Positions 26,396-36,188 are shown, counted from the stretch's first letter. The stretch is 51,009 nucleotides of DNA from Pseudoalteromonas galatheae (GCF_005886105.2 NZ_PNCO02000003.1:1-51009); one strand, 5' to 3'. Notes: generated by a model from the sequence alone, not told the origin. Numbers and translations are program-made.

Positions 26396-27166
26396 TTAGT
26401 CTTCCAACCTAGAAACTACAAAATAGGGGTTAAGATACTCGGCTTTTTGATTGTAGCGCAGAGGCTCGCCATTCACTTGGCTGACCTTTGCCCCTGCGAT
26501 ACTTGCCACTGCGTGTCCGGCTCCGGTGTCCCACTCTGAAGTCGGGCCAAGGCGAGGATAAACATCGGCTTTACTTTCTGCCACTAAACATAACTTGAGT
26601 GAGCTACCTTTAGGCACCATGTCGACTTGCTCGAAACGGGTAAGGTACTCAGCTAAATCTGGTGAAGGGTGTGAGCGCGAGCCGACCACCTTAATTAATC
26701 CTTGATTGGGCTTTGTTGTGACTTTTAGTTCTATGCGAGCTTCACCCGTTTGCTTGAACGCGCCAATACTTTTTTCTGCAAGGTAGCTCTCATTTAGTGC
26801 TGGAGCATGAACAACACCGAGAATAGGTTCGCCGTTATTGATAAGTGCAATATTTACTGTAAATTCGCCATTTTTCTTGATGAATTCCTTGGTGCCGTCA
26901 ATGGGATCAACCAGCCAATATTCTTGCCATTGTTGGCGTTCTTGCCAATCTATTCCCGCGCTTTCTTCACTTAATATCGGCATTTCGGGAGTGAGGGTTT
27001 TAAGGCCTGCAACAATAATTTTATGTGCAGCGAGATCTGCCTCAGTGACGGGACTTTCATCTTCTTTATACTCAACATTAAAGTCCTTGGCATAAATCTC
27101 CATAATCGCTTCACCAGCGCGAATACTTAGATTTAATACTTCTTCCAGCAGATCCGTATGATTCAT
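26396..27166 (-). CDS. cysQ: 3'(2'),5'-bisphosphate nucleotidase
   Basis: This 256-residue inositol-monophosphatase-fold enzyme converts PAP, the by-product of PAPS reduction, to AMP. The metal-binding motifs are seen as ILSEES, DPIDGTKEF and EWDTGAGHA. Length matches E. coli CysQ (246). It is the last gene of the minus-strand sulfate operon, three bases downstream of cysC, which fits removal of the PAP made by CysH. Confidence 0.96.
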   Translation of the reverse strand: MNHTDLLEEVLNLSIRAGEAIMEIYAKDFNVEYKEDESPVTEADLAAHKIIVAGLKTLTPEMPILSEESAGIDWQERQQWQEYWLVDPIDGTKEFIKKNGEFTVNIALINNGEPILGVVHAPALNESYLAEKSIGAFKQTGEARIELKVTTKPNQGLIKVVGSRSHPSPDLAEYLTRFEQVDMVPKGSSLKLCLVAESKADVYPRLGPTSEWDTGAGHAVASIAGAKVSQVNGEPLRYNQKAEYLNPYFVVSRLED

Positions 27167-27169
27167 GAC

Positions 27170-27766
27170 TTACCCTATTAAATTTTTTGACAGTAGATAG
27201 TGTATTAGCTGCTGGACAGATTCTTCCAGCGACTGCTCGGAAGTATTTAAACATATTTCTGGACTAATTGGGGGCTCATACGCCGAATCTATGCCAGTAA
27301 AATGTTTTATTTCTCCAGCACGCGCTTTTTTATACAAGCCTTTAGGGTCTCGCTGCTCGCAAACAGCAAGCGGCGTATCTAGATATACTTCAATAAACTC
27401 GCCGCTTGCGACTAAGTTACGCACCATGTCTCGCTCTGCTTGAAAAGGAGAGATAAACGCGGTGAGTACCATGAGTCCCGCATCGACCATGAGCTTGCTG
27501 AGTTCACCCACTCGACGAATGTTTTCGACGCGGTCCTCATCGCTGAACCCTAAGTCTTTACACAGTCCGTGCCTGACATTATCCCCATCAAGGAGGTAGG
27601 TATGTATGCCTCTTGCTTGCAATGCATGCTCAAGTGCATTGGCCACGGTGCTTTTACCTGAGCCTGAAAAGCCTGTAAACCACAGCACGCAAGGCTTATG
27701 ACCTTTTAATTCGCTACGTTTTGTTTTATCTACGGCATAGTTATGCCAAACAATATTTTCGTCCAT
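27170..27766 (-). CDS. cysC: adenylylsulfate (APS) kinase
   Basis: The 198-residue kinase phosphorylates APS at the 3' position to PAPS. The P-loop GFSGSGKST (~34-42) is clear. Downstream are [18 protein letters not shown] and [20 protein letters not shown], the standard CysC motifs. Length matches E. coli CysC (201). It lies eight bases downstream of the SLC13 permease gene and just upstream of cysQ, in one operon. Confidence 0.97.
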   Translation of the reverse strand: MDENIVWHNYAVDKTKRSELKGHKPCVLWFTGFSGSGKSTVANALEHALQARGIHTYLLDGDNVRHGLCKDLGFSDEDRVENIRRVGELSKLMVDAGLMVLTAFISPFQAERDMVRNLVASGEFIEVYLDTPLAVCEQRDPKGLYKKARAGEIKHFTGIDSAYEPPISPEICLNTSEQSLEESVQQLIHYLLSKNLIG

Positions 27767-27774
27767 ACTTTGCT

Positions 27775-29499
27775 CTATGAAAATGGAAAGACAAGTGGAA
27801 TAACAGTCAGTACCGTCGCTGAATAAATCAATGATAAGGGCAGTCCCATGGTGACGTAATCACGAATTCGATAGTTGCCTGCGCTATACACCATGAGGTT
27901 AGTTTGATAGCCAAAAGGTGAGATAAAGCTCGCGGATGCGCCAAAGGCTACCGCCATTACAAATGGCAGTGGGTTTACACCAAAACCACTTGCTAGCGCA
28001 TAAGCCACCGGGAATGAAAGTGCTGCCGCGGCATTGTTAGTGATGAGCTCGGTAAATATCACGGTCATCACAAAAATGGCGATAAATGCACCGTAAGGAC
28101 CAAAATCCCCTAACAACCACAATAAGCTTGAAGAAATCTCGGCTGCCAGTCCGGTTTCAATCATTAACTTAGCTAGTCCTATCGCACTGCCAACAATAGC
28201 GACAAGCTCGATAGGAAAGCGGCGTTTCATCTCTGGGACTTTAATTGTGCCGAGCACCACAAGGGCGGCGAGTAACACAATCAACCCTTTTACCAGCGGC
28301 ACAACCCCAAAGATACTAAGGCCAACCACTGTCGCAAAACTCGCAAGTACCGTGTTGGACTTATTGCGAGATAGATGTGTTTGTAAATCTAGGCCCGAGA
28401 TATACACAAATTCGCGTTTGAGATTGGGGAGTGCATAAAAATCGCTGCTTGGGGCAAGTATTAAAGAGTCGCCTGCTTGTAATTCGACCTGACCGATCCC
28501 ACCTTGTAGGCGGTCATGACCACGACGTATTGCAATAATAGCGGCATGAAACTGCTCCCTAAAGCGGATCTCTTTAATGGTTTTGCCAAGAAAGCGCGAA
28601 GACTGACTGACGACCACTTCCACCAAGTGCTCAACATCTTTCTCGTGTTTATCATGGACTATCTTTAATCCATCGAAACGCTGTAACAGTGGCACTGAAT
28701 TGATGTCACCCACAAATAGCAGAACATCACCAGCAAGAATTTCTTGTTGTGGCGTAACGGCGCAGATCCGTCGTTCACCACGAATGATTTCAGCAAGAAA
28801 TAAGTCTTTGAGGTCGCGCAGGCCGTTTTCTTCAACCGTGCGGCCAACTAGCTTCGAGCTTGGCTCAACTTTCCCTTCTAAATAAAACGGCACGACCTCA
28901 TCATTATTTTTGCCGTTGTCGGGCAAATATTTGAGCATAATCGTGATGGTCAATAAACCAACACTCAGGACGGCGAGACCTACTAAGGTAAAGTCAAAAA
29001 AACCCAGCGGCGCCATCCCAGCTTCTACGGCAAAGCCATTAACAATAAGATTGGTAGAAGTACCTATCAGCGTTAACGTACCACCTAAAATAGCAGTATA
29101 AGAAAGCGGCAATAGCAGCTTAGAAGGCGCGTGTGTTTTGCTCTCTTTAACGGTGGTGATCAGCGAAGCAACCACCGCCGTGTTATTGGTAAAAGAAGAC
29201 AAAAAGGCGGTGGATAAACCCAATTTAATCACCGCTTTTGCGAGACTACCTTGCGCCATTGAGTGAGCGAGTTTTTTGACTAAGGTTGTTTTTTCAATCG
29301 CAATAGAAACTAGGATAAGTAGTACAAGCGTGATTAAAGACGGATTCGCATAATTCACCAGCATCGATTCAAGATCGATGAGGCCAGTCAAATAACTGGT
29401 GGCGATTGCGCCTGTGAATAGCCATGCAGCGTTAATGCGTGTGGCAAAAAGACACACGACTAACGCTAGCATAATGCCTGTTAAAATGACTTGTTCCAT
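27775..29499 (-). CDS. SLC13-family permease with two TrkA-C domains, probable sulfate transporter
   Basis: This 574-residue membrane protein has hydrophobic blocks at ~1-200 and ~370-574, flanking a soluble region with two TrkA-C/RCK-C domains (~212-265 and ~290-350). The second block contains the family pair of hairpin-loop motifs ([14 protein letters not shown] and a serine-rich [14 protein letters not shown]), while [12 protein letters not shown] and GTSTNLIVN lie in the first. The domain order is that of SLC13/DASS transporters seen in bacterial sulfate operons. Its position between cysN and cysC strongly suggests sulfate uptake. No ABC-type CysPTWA is present in this window, so this may be the main route. 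Confidence 0.9.
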   Translation of the reverse strand: MEQVILTGIMLALVVCLFATRINAAWLFTGAIATSYLTGLIDLESMLVNYANPSLITLVLLILVSIAIEKTTLVKKLAHSMAQGSLAKAVIKLGLSTAFLSSFTNNTAVVASLITTVKESKTHAPSKLLLPLSYTAILGGTLTLIGTSTNLIVNGFAVEAGMAPLGFFDFTLVGLAVLSVGLLTITIMLKYLPDNGKNNDEVVPFYLEGKVEPSSKLVGRTVEENGLRDLKDLFLAEIIRGERRICAVTPQQEILAGDVLLFVGDINSVPLLQRFDGLKIVHDKHEKDVEHLVEVVVSQSSRFLGKTIKEIRFREQFHAAIIAIRRGHDRLQGGIGQVELQAGDSLILAPSSDFYALPNLKREFVYISGLDLQTHLSRNKSNTVLASFATVVGLSIFGVVPLVKGLIVLLAALVVLGTIKVPEMKRRFPIELVAIVGSAIGLAKLMIETGLAAEISSSLLWLLGDFGPYGAFIAIFVMTVIFTELITNNAAAALSFPVAYALASGFGVNPLPFVMAVAFGASASFISPFGYQTNLMVYSAGNYRIRDYVTMGLPLSLIYSATVLTVIPLVFPFS

Positions 29500-29535
29500 A
29501 ATGACGTCATACCTCGACTAACAGGCTAAATTGCA

Positions 29536-30951
29536 TTATTTTAACTTCGAAATATCAAGCGCTTGCCAATGAGGGAAGTGCTTGCGAACTAATGCATTAA
29601 ACTCAATCTCAAATTCACTAAACTGACTTGAGGACGTTGCTGTTGCTGCTTGAACCGTTTCCACCATACCTGCACCTATGGTTAGGTTAGATAGGCGATC
29701 AATTAGGATAAACGAGCCGGTTTCACGATTATTTAAATACTCATCCGCAACGACATTTTCTGTCAGCTCGATGGTTACGATAGCAATTTCATTTAATGAC
29801 AATGAATCGGCTTGGCCATGCTCAAGTGTATTCACATCGATAGTGTGCTCGATATTTTTCACGATTGCCGCAGTTTTCTTGCTACCCAATTTAAGGTTAT
29901 AACTTTTACCTAACTGCAGTGGTGTTTCGTGCATCCATACCAGCTTAGCCGTGATCTGGTTCGTCACCTGAGCAGTGGACTCAGCAGGCACAATCACATC
30001 ACCACGACTCACATCGACTTCGTCTGCTAATGTGATAGTGAATGCTTGCCCGGTTTCCACTTGGGTTAGATTGCCATCAAAAGTCACGAGTTCTTTGATG
30101 GTTGAAGTCTTACCTGATGGCAATACTTTAACCGCTTGGCCAACGCTTAAGCTACCAGAGGTTAATGTGCCTTGGAAACCACGAAAATCTAGGTTAGGAC
30201 GCACTACATATTGCACCGGGAATCGCGCTTCAAAACCATGATTAGGCTCTGCTGCAGGAGAATCTTCCAGCAGTTCCAGCAATGGTTTGTCTTGATAATA
30301 AGGTGTTTTTTCTGAGCGGTTTACAACATTGTCGCCTTTAAGTGCTGACATTGGCACAAAGCGAATATCTCGTACGTTCAGTTGCTCAGCAAACTTCAAA
30401 TAATCAGCTTTTATGCGCTCAAATACGGCTTCATCAAAGTCGACAATATCCATCTTGTTTATCGCGACAACGAACTGTCTGATACCCAGTGAATCACAGA
30501 TAAAGCTATGGCGTTTAGTCTGAACTTGTACACCATAACGGGCATCGACAAGGATAATCGCCAAATCGCTGGTCGAAGCACCTGTTACCATATTACGTGT
30601 GTATTGCTCGTGTCCCGGCGTATCGGCAATAATAAATTTACGCTTCGCAGTTGAGAAATAGCGGTAAGCCACATCAATAGTAATACCTTGCTCACGCTCC
30701 GCTTGTAAGCCATCAACAAGTAACGCTAAATCTAGATCTTCACCCGCATTGCCGACTTTTTCATTGTCTTTGTGTAGCGCAGCTAACTGGTCTTCATAGA
30801 TTTGATGACTATCGTGCAGTAAACGGCCGATCAGCGTTGATTTACCGTCATCTACGCTGCCGCAGGTCATCATGCGCAACAAGCTCTTGTCTTGCTGACG
30901 TGCTAAGTAGGTTTCAATGCCTAATTCTTTCACTTCATTTGCTGTTGACAT
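29536..30951 (-). CDS. cysN: sulfate adenylyltransferase subunit 1 (GTPase)
   Basis: The 471-residue GTP-hydrolysing subunit drives formation of APS by CysD. GTPase motifs are G1 GSVDDGKST, G3 DTPGHEQY and G4 NKMD, with the beta-barrel EF-Tu-like domains after ~250. Length matches E. coli CysN (475). Its ATG overlaps the cysD stop by one base (TAATG), so translation is coupled. No fused CysC domain exists; the kinase is a separate gene two positions downstream. Confidence 0.97.
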   Translation of the reverse strand: MSTANEVKELGIETYLARQQDKSLLRMMTCGSVDDGKSTLIGRLLHDSHQIYEDQLAALHKDNEKVGNAGEDLDLALLVDGLQAEREQGITIDVAYRYFSTAKRKFIIADTPGHEQYTRNMVTGASTSDLAIILVDARYGVQVQTKRHSFICDSLGIRQFVVAINKMDIVDFDEAVFERIKADYLKFAEQLNVRDIRFVPMSALKGDNVVNRSEKTPYYQDKPLLELLEDSPAAEPNHGFEARFPVQYVVRPNLDFRGFQGTLTSGSLSVGQAVKVLPSGKTSTIKELVTFDGNLTQVETGQAFTITLADEVDVSRGDVIVPAESTAQVTNQITAKLVWMHETPLQLGKSYNLKLGSKKTAAIVKNIEHTIDVNTLEHGQADSLSLNEIAIVTIELTENVVADEYLNNRETGSFILIDRLSNLTIGAGMVETVQAATATSSSQFSEFEIEFNALVRKHFPHWQALDISKLK

Positions 30952-31850
30952 TAGAAATACCCCTCGCGCTTTTTCTTCTCCATTGATCCTGATGAGTCAT
31001 GATCAATCACTCGACCTTCACGTTCTGACGACGTAGATAACAACATTTCTTCGATAATTCCGGTAAGCGTATCAGCCTCTGATTCAACTGCCCCCGTTAG
31101 TGGGTAACAGCCAAGCGTTCTGAAGCGTACAGATTTCATTTCAGGCACTTCACCTTCAGCAAGCGGCATACGGTCATCATCGACCATGATTAACGTTCCG
31201 TTACGCTCGACAACTGGTCTTGGCTTAGAGAGGTAAAGTGGCACTATTTCAATGTTTTCTTGGTAGATATATTGCCAAATGTCGAGTTCAGTCCAGTTTG
31301 ATAATGGGAAAACACGAATGCTTTCACCAGGGTTCACTTGACCGTTATACGTATTCCATAACTCCGGACGCTGGTTTTTAGGATCCCAGCGATGGTGTTT
31401 ATCTCTAAATGAATAAACCCGTTCTTTTGCACGAGATTTTTCCTCATCACGGCGTGCACCACCAAAGGCCGCATCAAAGCCATATTGATCTAGCGCTTGC
31501 TTCAGGCCTTGTGTTTTCATGATATCGGTATGCTTAGATGAACCATGAACAAATGGACTGATGTTCATCTCTAGTCCTTCTGGATTTTTGTGCACAAGCA
31601 ATTCAAATCCGTACTCTTTTGCTAATCTATCGCGAAACTCGATCATTTCTCTAAATTTCCAATTGGTATCAACATGGAGTAGAGGAAAAGGGATCTTCGC
31701 AGGGTAGAAAGCCTTACGAGCAAGATGAAGCAGTACCGACGAGTCTTTACCAATCGAGTACAGCATTACCGGGTTTTCAAACTCTGCGGCAACCTCTCGG
31801 ATGATCTTTATGCTCTCAGCTTCGAGTTGCTGGAGATGGGTTAAAGCCAT
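30951..31850 (-). CDS. cysD: sulfate adenylyltransferase subunit 2
   Basis: This 299-residue ATP pyrophosphatase catalyses sulfate + ATP to APS with CysN. The PP-loop motif [14 protein letters not shown] (~32-45) and the R-rich segments [16 protein letters not shown] and [16 protein letters not shown] are characteristic. Length matches E. coli CysD (302). It follows cysG by 42 bases and overlaps cysN by one base. Confidence 0.98.
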   Translation of the reverse strand: MALTHLQQLEAESIKIIREVAAEFENPVMLYSIGKDSSVLLHLARKAFYPAKIPFPLLHVDTNWKFREMIEFRDRLAKEYGFELLVHKNPEGLEMNISPFVHGSSKHTDIMKTQGLKQALDQYGFDAAFGGARRDEEKSRAKERVYSFRDKHHRWDPKNQRPELWNTYNGQVNPGESIRVFPLSNWTELDIWQYIYQENIEIVPLYLSKPRPVVERNGTLIMVDDDRMPLAEGEVPEMKSVRFRTLGCYPLTGAVESEADTLTGIIEEMLLSTSSEREGRVIDHDSSGSMEKKKREGYF

Positions 31851-31892
31851 GATTAATGTCCTACTTATAAATTTAACTATCTTGTACTTTAA

Positions 31893-33314
31893 TTACGCCA
31901 CTTGCGTAATGGGTTGAGCAAAGCTACTGATTTGATTGTTCTTATTAAACCAAGCTAATTGCTCATGTAATGCTGCTACTTCACCAATAATCAATAGTGC
32001 TGGTGACTGAATATCATGCGTAGTAATGGTCTGTGCAAGTTGATCTAATTGTGTTCTTACGACACGTTGAGATTTGCGCGTGCCATTCTCAACAATTGCT
32101 ACAGGTGTATTCGGCGAGCGACCATGTTCGAGTAGTTGCGCCTGAATATGCGGCGATTTAATCACTCCCATGTATACAGCAAGCGTTTGATTCGCCTTAG
32201 CTAAGCCTTCCCAGTCGAGTTCTTGTCCATCTTGCTTGCAATGCCCTGTCACAAATTGAATAGCTTGAGCATGATCTCTATGAGTTAATGGAATACCAGC
32301 GTACGCGCTACACCCTGCAGCAGCCGTAATACCCGGAACAATTTGATATTTCACGTTATTTTCGGCCAATACTTGGACTTCTTCGCCACCGCGACCGTAA
32401 ATAAATGGGTCGCCGCCTTTTATTCTACAAACCTTTTTACCTTGTTTGGCTAAATCAACCAAAATCTTGTTGGTGTGTTCTTGCTTAACACTATGATTAC
32501 CGGCTTTTTTTCCTACGCAGATTAAATCAGCGTCACGGCGCACAAGCTCCATGATTTCGTCAGATACCAGGTAGTCATAAACCACAACATCGGCTTGCTG
32601 CATTAGTTGTAATGCCTTAAGTGTCAGTAGCTCTGGGTCGCCAGGACCTGCACCGACGACATAAACCTCGCCTTCAGGGGAGGGGGTGTGTTTCAGCATG
32701 ACTTCAAGCTGAATTTGTGCATTTTCATTGTTACCAGCTTGTACTTCACTTACCACATTTGAATCAAAGACGGATTCCCAAAACTGACGGCGGTCAGCAA
32801 AGTGTTTAAAACGCGCTTTCACTTTATGTCTGAATTGACCGACAAGCGTTGCCAGCGGACCAATATGCTGTGGAATAAGGGTTTCTAACTTTTCTCGTAA
32901 TCGTCTTGCAAGGACGGGCGCAGTTCCAGCACTGGATATGGCAATCGTTATAGGGTTTCTATCCACGATTGAAGGGAAAATAAAATTGCACTTTGGTTGG
33001 TCGTCGACCACGTTAACGAAAAGGTTGCGAGCTTCAGCAAGCTCTGCCACCTCTGCATTTACTGCTTCAATATCCGTTGCCGCAACGACTAACATAGCAT
33101 TGTTTAAGTCTGATGCATCAAACGGCTTATGTCGAAGTGCAACGCTTGAATCCGCAGCTAGTGATAAAAGCTCAGCGCAAAACTCAGGTGAAACCAAAGT
33201 GACTGCTGCGTTGGCTTTTAAAAAGGCGCGGCACTTTCTCAGCGCAACCTCACCACCACCTACAATTAATACAGGTTTATTTTCTAGTTTGGTAAAAATT
33301 GGCAAGTATTGCAC
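31893..33314 (-). CDS. cysG: siroheme synthase (uroporphyrinogen methyltransferase, precorrin-2 dehydrogenase, ferrochelatase)
   Basis: This 473-residue trifunctional enzyme makes siroheme for CysI. The N-terminal dehydrogenase/chelatase half carries VLIVGGGEVALRK (~15-27). The SUMT half begins near residue 216 with VYVVGAGPGDPELLTLKAL and continues with the conserved KGGDPFIYGRGGEE and PGITAAAGCSAY. Length is close to E. coli CysG (457). It is the first gene of the minus-strand operon cysG-cysD-cysN-SLC13-cysC-cysQ. A perfect dyad lies 28-52 bases upstream of its start (33343-33366), which may regulate the whole operon. Confidence 0.97.
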   Translation of the reverse strand: MQYLPIFTKLENKPVLIVGGGEVALRKCRAFLKANAAVTLVSPEFCAELLSLAADSSVALRHKPFDASDLNNAMLVVAATDIEAVNAEVAELAEARNLFVNVVDDQPKCNFIFPSIVDRNPITIAISSAGTAPVLARRLREKLETLIPQHIGPLATLVGQFRHKVKARFKHFADRRQFWESVFDSNVVSEVQAGNNENAQIQLEVMLKHTPSPEGEVYVVGAGPGDPELLTLKALQLMQQADVVVYDYLVSDEIMELVRRDADLICVGKKAGNHSVKQEHTNKILVDLAKQGKKVCRIKGGDPFIYGRGGEEVQVLAENNVKYQIVPGITAAAGCSAYAGIPLTHRDHAQAIQFVTGHCKQDGQELDWEGLAKANQTLAVYMGVIKSPHIQAQLLEHGRSPNTPVAIVENGTRKSQRVVRTQLDQLAQTITTHDIQSPALLIIGEVAALHEQLAWFNKNNQISSFAQPITQVA

Positions 33315-33662
33315 GATAACCTCTGCTAAACATCACGACGGTTAATATCAATATTGATTGATATTAGTAATAGGGCGCAGCATATAGAGTTGCAAATGTG
33401 GGAAAAAATAATTTAAACCGACTCCATATAACCAAAAGTTATAAAAAAAGTGGTTAAACCTTGGTTTCTTTTTATTTCATATAGTTAGCCAGTATTTTAC
33501 CGTGATTTTATGATTATAGTGTTTGGTTATGAGATATTCATTTTATGAACAATAGAAGAAACAGCGTCCGAGAGGTAATTGTATGCGGACATTTGTCCTA
33601 TTGTTGGTGTTGCTGTATGCATTTAACTAGGCTTATTACATAGAGTGAAAAGGAACACAGTA
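33315..33662. other. divergent regulatory region of the cysG operon and deoC
   Basis: This 348-base AT-rich region holds the dyad described separately at 33343-33366 and must contain two divergent promoters. The deoC-proximal part has a plausible TATGAACAAT-like AT-rich stretch but no clear -35/-10 pair. No ORF with coding character is seen. Confidence 0.5.
33343..33366. promoter_or_regulatory. perfect 10-bp dyad upstream of cysG
   Basis: TAATATCAAT and ATTGATATTA are perfectly complementary and separated by ATTG. The 24-base dyad is centred about 40 bases upstream of the cysG start. Its size and spacing fit a dimeric regulator, but no specific protein can be named. Confidence 0.6.
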
Positions 33663-34412
33663 ATGACTTTACAATCTGATGCTCGGTTGTCGCTGAGTTT
33701 AATGGATTTGACCTCGTTGAAAGAGGACGATACGCCGGCAAGTATTCTCGCGTTATTGAATAGCATTAACCCTGATATAGGACTACCAGCGGCGATTTGT
33801 GTGTATCCGCAGTTTGTGACGTTAGTAAAAGAAGAGTTGGAAAAGCGTGAGTGGTCGCAGATAAAAGTAGCAACGGTGACCAACTTCCCATCTGGAGAGC
33901 AAAAACTCCAACAGGTCCTTGCACAAACTCATTCAGCAATCGCTGATGGCGCGGACGAAATCGATCTTGTGCTTCCTTATCAGCAGCTCATGGCGGGTGA
34001 TCCAGATACACCTTGGCAATACGTGCACTCGAGTAAGCTCGCTTGTCAAGGTAAAGCAAAGCTTAAGGTCATCATCGAAAGTGGCGTATTGGCCAAACCA
34101 AAGCTCATTGCGGAGGCCGCGCAGCTTGCCATTATGGCGGGCGCGGACTTTGTTAAAACAAGTACAGGAAAGGTTGCTGTCAATGCTACACCAGAAGCGG
34201 CAGAAGTTATCCTTAAGACAATCAAAAGCAGCGGTAAATCGGTTGGATTTAAAGCGGCCGGTGGAGTAAAGTCAGTAATTGAAGCGCAGCGATATTTACG
34301 ATTGACGGAAGAAATTATGGGGGCCGAGTGGCTCAATGCCAATAATTTTAGATTCGGTGCTTCAAGCCTATTGAGTGATGTAGCAGTGGTTGTGAATGGA
34401 CAGAGCGAGTGA
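33663..34412 (+). CDS. deoC: deoxyribose-phosphate aldolase
   Basis: The 249-residue class I aldolase cleaves 2-deoxyribose-5-phosphate to acetaldehyde and glyceraldehyde-3-phosphate in deoxynucleoside catabolism. The Schiff-base lysine is in DFVKTSTGK, the second catalytic lysine in SVGFKAAGGV, and the aspartate in EIDLVLPYQ. The ATG at 33663 has AAGGA eight bases upstream; an earlier GTG adds only six residues. It is close in length to E. coli DeoC (259). Other deo genes are not adjacent. The next gene overlaps it by 17 bases. Confidence 0.96.
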   Translation: MTLQSDARLSLSLMDLTSLKEDDTPASILALLNSINPDIGLPAAICVYPQFVTLVKEELEKREWSQIKVATVTNFPSGEQKLQQVLAQTHSAIADGADEIDLVLPYQQLMAGDPDTPWQYVHSSKLACQGKAKLKVIIESGVLAKPKLIAEAAQLAIMAGADFVKTSTGKVAVNATPEAAEVILKTIKSSGKSVGFKAAGGVKSVIEAQRYLRLTEEIMGAEWLNANNFRFGASSLLSDVAVVVNGQSE

Positions 34413-34896
34413 AGCAGAAAAGGTAAAACTTGAGCATGACGCGGCTAAACTGTTTTTACGCAGTTATGAAAAGCAGTTTGCAGTGCATATGCGCCATATT
34501 TGGCACAATGAGCCCAATAAACCGGACGTCAGTTGTTATCAAGGAAAAACACAGCTTGATATAGAAATAGCCCATTTTTATGCCAGTGAGAAAGAAGCGA
34601 TGGCTGTGCTTGGGCGTCCTCTGTCTCTCTCCACGCAAAGAGAGCTGGCAGCAATGAGTCAAGCCGCTGACTCCGTTCAATTGAGTATCGGCTTACAGCG
34701 GCTGCTCAATCAAAAAGCCAAAAAACACTATGATTCACAACGTGTTTGGTTGTTAATTCGAAATGCCAGCCCAATTTATCATCTTGACGATTTTAAGCGC
34801 TTAAAAGCCGCTTGGGAGATCCCTGATTGTCATCCATTTGAGCAAGTTTGGGTGCTTTGTGATTTTTATCACGGAGATTTATTGCGTCTTTTCTAA
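34396..34896 (+). CDS. hypothetical protein overlapping deoC
   Basis: This 166-residue protein has no signal peptide or membrane segment. A central pattern KPDVSCYQGKTQLDIEIAHFY, split here over residues ~43-63, weakly resembles the core of PD-(D/E)XK nuclease-like proteins (a P-D, a short hairpin, then D-x-E-I). The C-terminal half (RVWLLIRNASP, HPFEQVWVLCDF) alternates strand and helix. The start overlaps the deoC 3' end by 17 bases in another frame, which suggests cotranscription. I do not recognise a family with confidence, and the nuclease idea is speculative. Confidence 0.7.
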   Translation: MDRASEAEKVKLEHDAAKLFLRSYEKQFAVHMRHIWHNEPNKPDVSCYQGKTQLDIEIAHFYASEKEAMAVLGRPLSLSTQRELAAMSQAADSVQLSIGLQRLLNQKAKKHYDSQRVWLLIRNASPIYHLDDFKRLKAAWEIPDCHPFEQVWVLCDFYHGDLLRLF

Positions 34897-34949
34897 AGCC
34901 GTCGCAAAACCAAGTTTAGATTAAATGTTACTTTGCATATCTTTTACAC

Positions 34950-34977
34950 TTGTTTTCGTTTGCTTCGTCAGTATAAT
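34950..34977 (+). promoter_or_regulatory. sigma-70 promoter of tRNA-Trp
   Basis: TTGTTT (34950-34955) and a perfect TATAAT (34972-34977) are separated by 16 bases. The tRNA begins 15 bases after the -10. Confidence 0.7.
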
Positions 34978-34992
34978 GGGCATCCACTTTGC

Positions 34993-35069
34993 AGGGGCGT
35001 AGTTCCAATTGGTAGAACAGCGGTCTCCAAAACCGATGGTTGCGGGTTCGAGTCCTGCCGCCCCTGCCA
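34993..35069 (+). tRNA. tRNA-Trp (CCA)
   Basis: A full cloverleaf can be folded. The 7-bp acceptor stem AGGGGCG/CGCCCCT, D stem GTTC/GAAC, anticodon loop CTCCAAA with anticodon CCA, and T stem GCGGG/CCTGC with TTCGAGT loop are present, and CCA is encoded at the 3' end. The outermost pair of the anticodon stem is a G·A mismatch. It lies 134 bases before secE, with no tuf gene in between. Confidence 0.97.
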
Positions 35070-35202
35070 ATTCAGCAACAAGTCCACATTTAAAATAACG
35101 TGACCCAAAACCACTTAAGTCGCTTATTTGTAAATTTGGATTGAATGGATTTACCCTGTTCTATGCAGGGTTGTTGTGTCTGTATTTAAGGTAAAATTGA
35201 TT

Positions 35203-35580
35203 ATGAGCACTAATGTTGAAAACTCGTCAAGCTCGATGGACACGGTAAAGTGGCTAGCTGCTATTGCACTTCTAACTGGTGCCGTAGTTGGTAATTATCT
35301 ATATGCCGATTTATCTGTTTTAGTACGCGCTGTAGGCGTAGTTGCAGCTATCGCTGCGGCTTTGGGCATTTTGGTAACGACTGAAAAAGGCCGTACCTTT
35401 ATCGCTTTTGCTAAAGAATCACGTATCGAAGTACGTAAAGTTATCTGGCCAACGCGTCAGGAAGCGACTCACACTACTTTCATCGTGATCATTGCAACGG
35501 TGATTATGGCATTAATCCTTTGGGGATTAGATGGTATACTTTTCCGTGCAGTAGGCTTTTTAACTGGATTGGAGATCTGA
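35203..35580 (+). CDS. secE: preprotein translocase subunit SecE
   Basis: This 125-residue SecYEG channel subunit aligns with E. coli SecE (127 residues) over its whole length. It has three hydrophobic segments ([32 protein letters not shown] and [12 protein letters not shown]) and the conserved cytoplasmic [17 protein letters not shown] loop. I chose the ATG at 35203, which gives MSTNVENS aligned with the E. coli start; a GTG at 35176 would add nine residues. nusG follows after four bases, so the two form an operon as usual. Confidence 0.96.
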   Translation: MSTNVENSSSSMDTVKWLAAIALLTGAVVGNYLYADLSVLVRAVGVVAAIAAALGILVTTEKGRTFIAFAKESRIEVRKVIWPTRQEATHTTFIVIIATVIMALILWGLDGILFRAVGFLTGLEI

Positions 35581-35584
35581 TCCC

Positions 35585-36142
35585 ATGTCGGATGAGAACA
35601 AAGAAAAGAAATTACGTTGGTACGTGATCCAAGCGTTTTCAGGTTTTGAAAAACGTGTAGCACAAACCATTATCGAGCATATTAAAATCGAAGGGTTAGA
35701 AGACCTATTCGGTGAGATCCTTGTGCCGACTGAAGAAGTGGTTGAAATGCGTGCAGGTCAGAAACGTAAATCTGAACGTAAATTCTTCCCTGGTTATGTA
35801 TTAGTTCAAATGGTGATGGATGATGCGTCTTGGCACTTGGTGAATAGCACACCTCGTGTAATGGGCTTTGTTGGTGGTACGTCAGACCGTCCTGCACCGA
35901 TCAGTCAAAAAGAAGCGGATCGTATTCTTAACCGTCTACAAGAAAATGCTGAAGCACCGAAACCTGCCACATTATTTGAGCCGGGTGAAGTGGTTCGTGT
36001 TACAGATGGCCCATTTGCTGACTTCAATGGTGTGGTTGAAGAAGTGGATTACGAAAAGAGTCGCCTGAAAGTATCGGTACTTATTTTCGGTCGTTCAACG
36101 CCTGTAGACCTAGAGTTTGGTCAGGTTGAGAAAGACAAATAA
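35585..36142 (+). CDS. nusG: transcription antitermination/elongation factor NusG
   Basis: The 185-residue protein binds RNA polymerase and links it to Rho or the ribosome. The N-terminal NGN domain ([29 protein letters not shown]) and the C-terminal KOW domain ([19 protein letters not shown]) are complete; E. coli NusG has 181 residues. It lies four bases after secE and is followed by a strong terminator. Confidence 0.98.
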   Translation: MSDENKEKKLRWYVIQAFSGFEKRVAQTIIEHIKIEGLEDLFGEILVPTEEVVEMRAGQKRKSERKFFPGYVLVQMVMDDASWHLVNSTPRVMGFVGGTSDRPAPISQKEADRILNRLQENAEAPKPATLFEPGEVVRVTDGPFADFNGVVEEVDYEKSRLKVSVLIFGRSTPVDLEFGQVEKDK

Positions 36143-36159
36143 ATTCTAACTTGAAAAAG

Positions 36160-36188
36160 TTGTCAAAGGCCGCTGATTAATCTATAAT
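36160..36188 (+). promoter_or_regulatory. candidate rplK promoter inside the nusG terminator
   Basis: TTGTCA (36160-36165) and a perfect TATAAT (36183-36188) are 17 bases apart. The -10 overlaps the loop and right arm of the nusG terminator hairpin, so initiation would occur just at the end of the stem and lead into rplK. Confidence 0.6.

Noticed and set aside
32938..33345. 135-residue plus ORF opposite the cysG start
   Set aside because: Antisense of the conserved cysG dehydrogenase domain, Ser/Thr/Ala-rich shadow composition.
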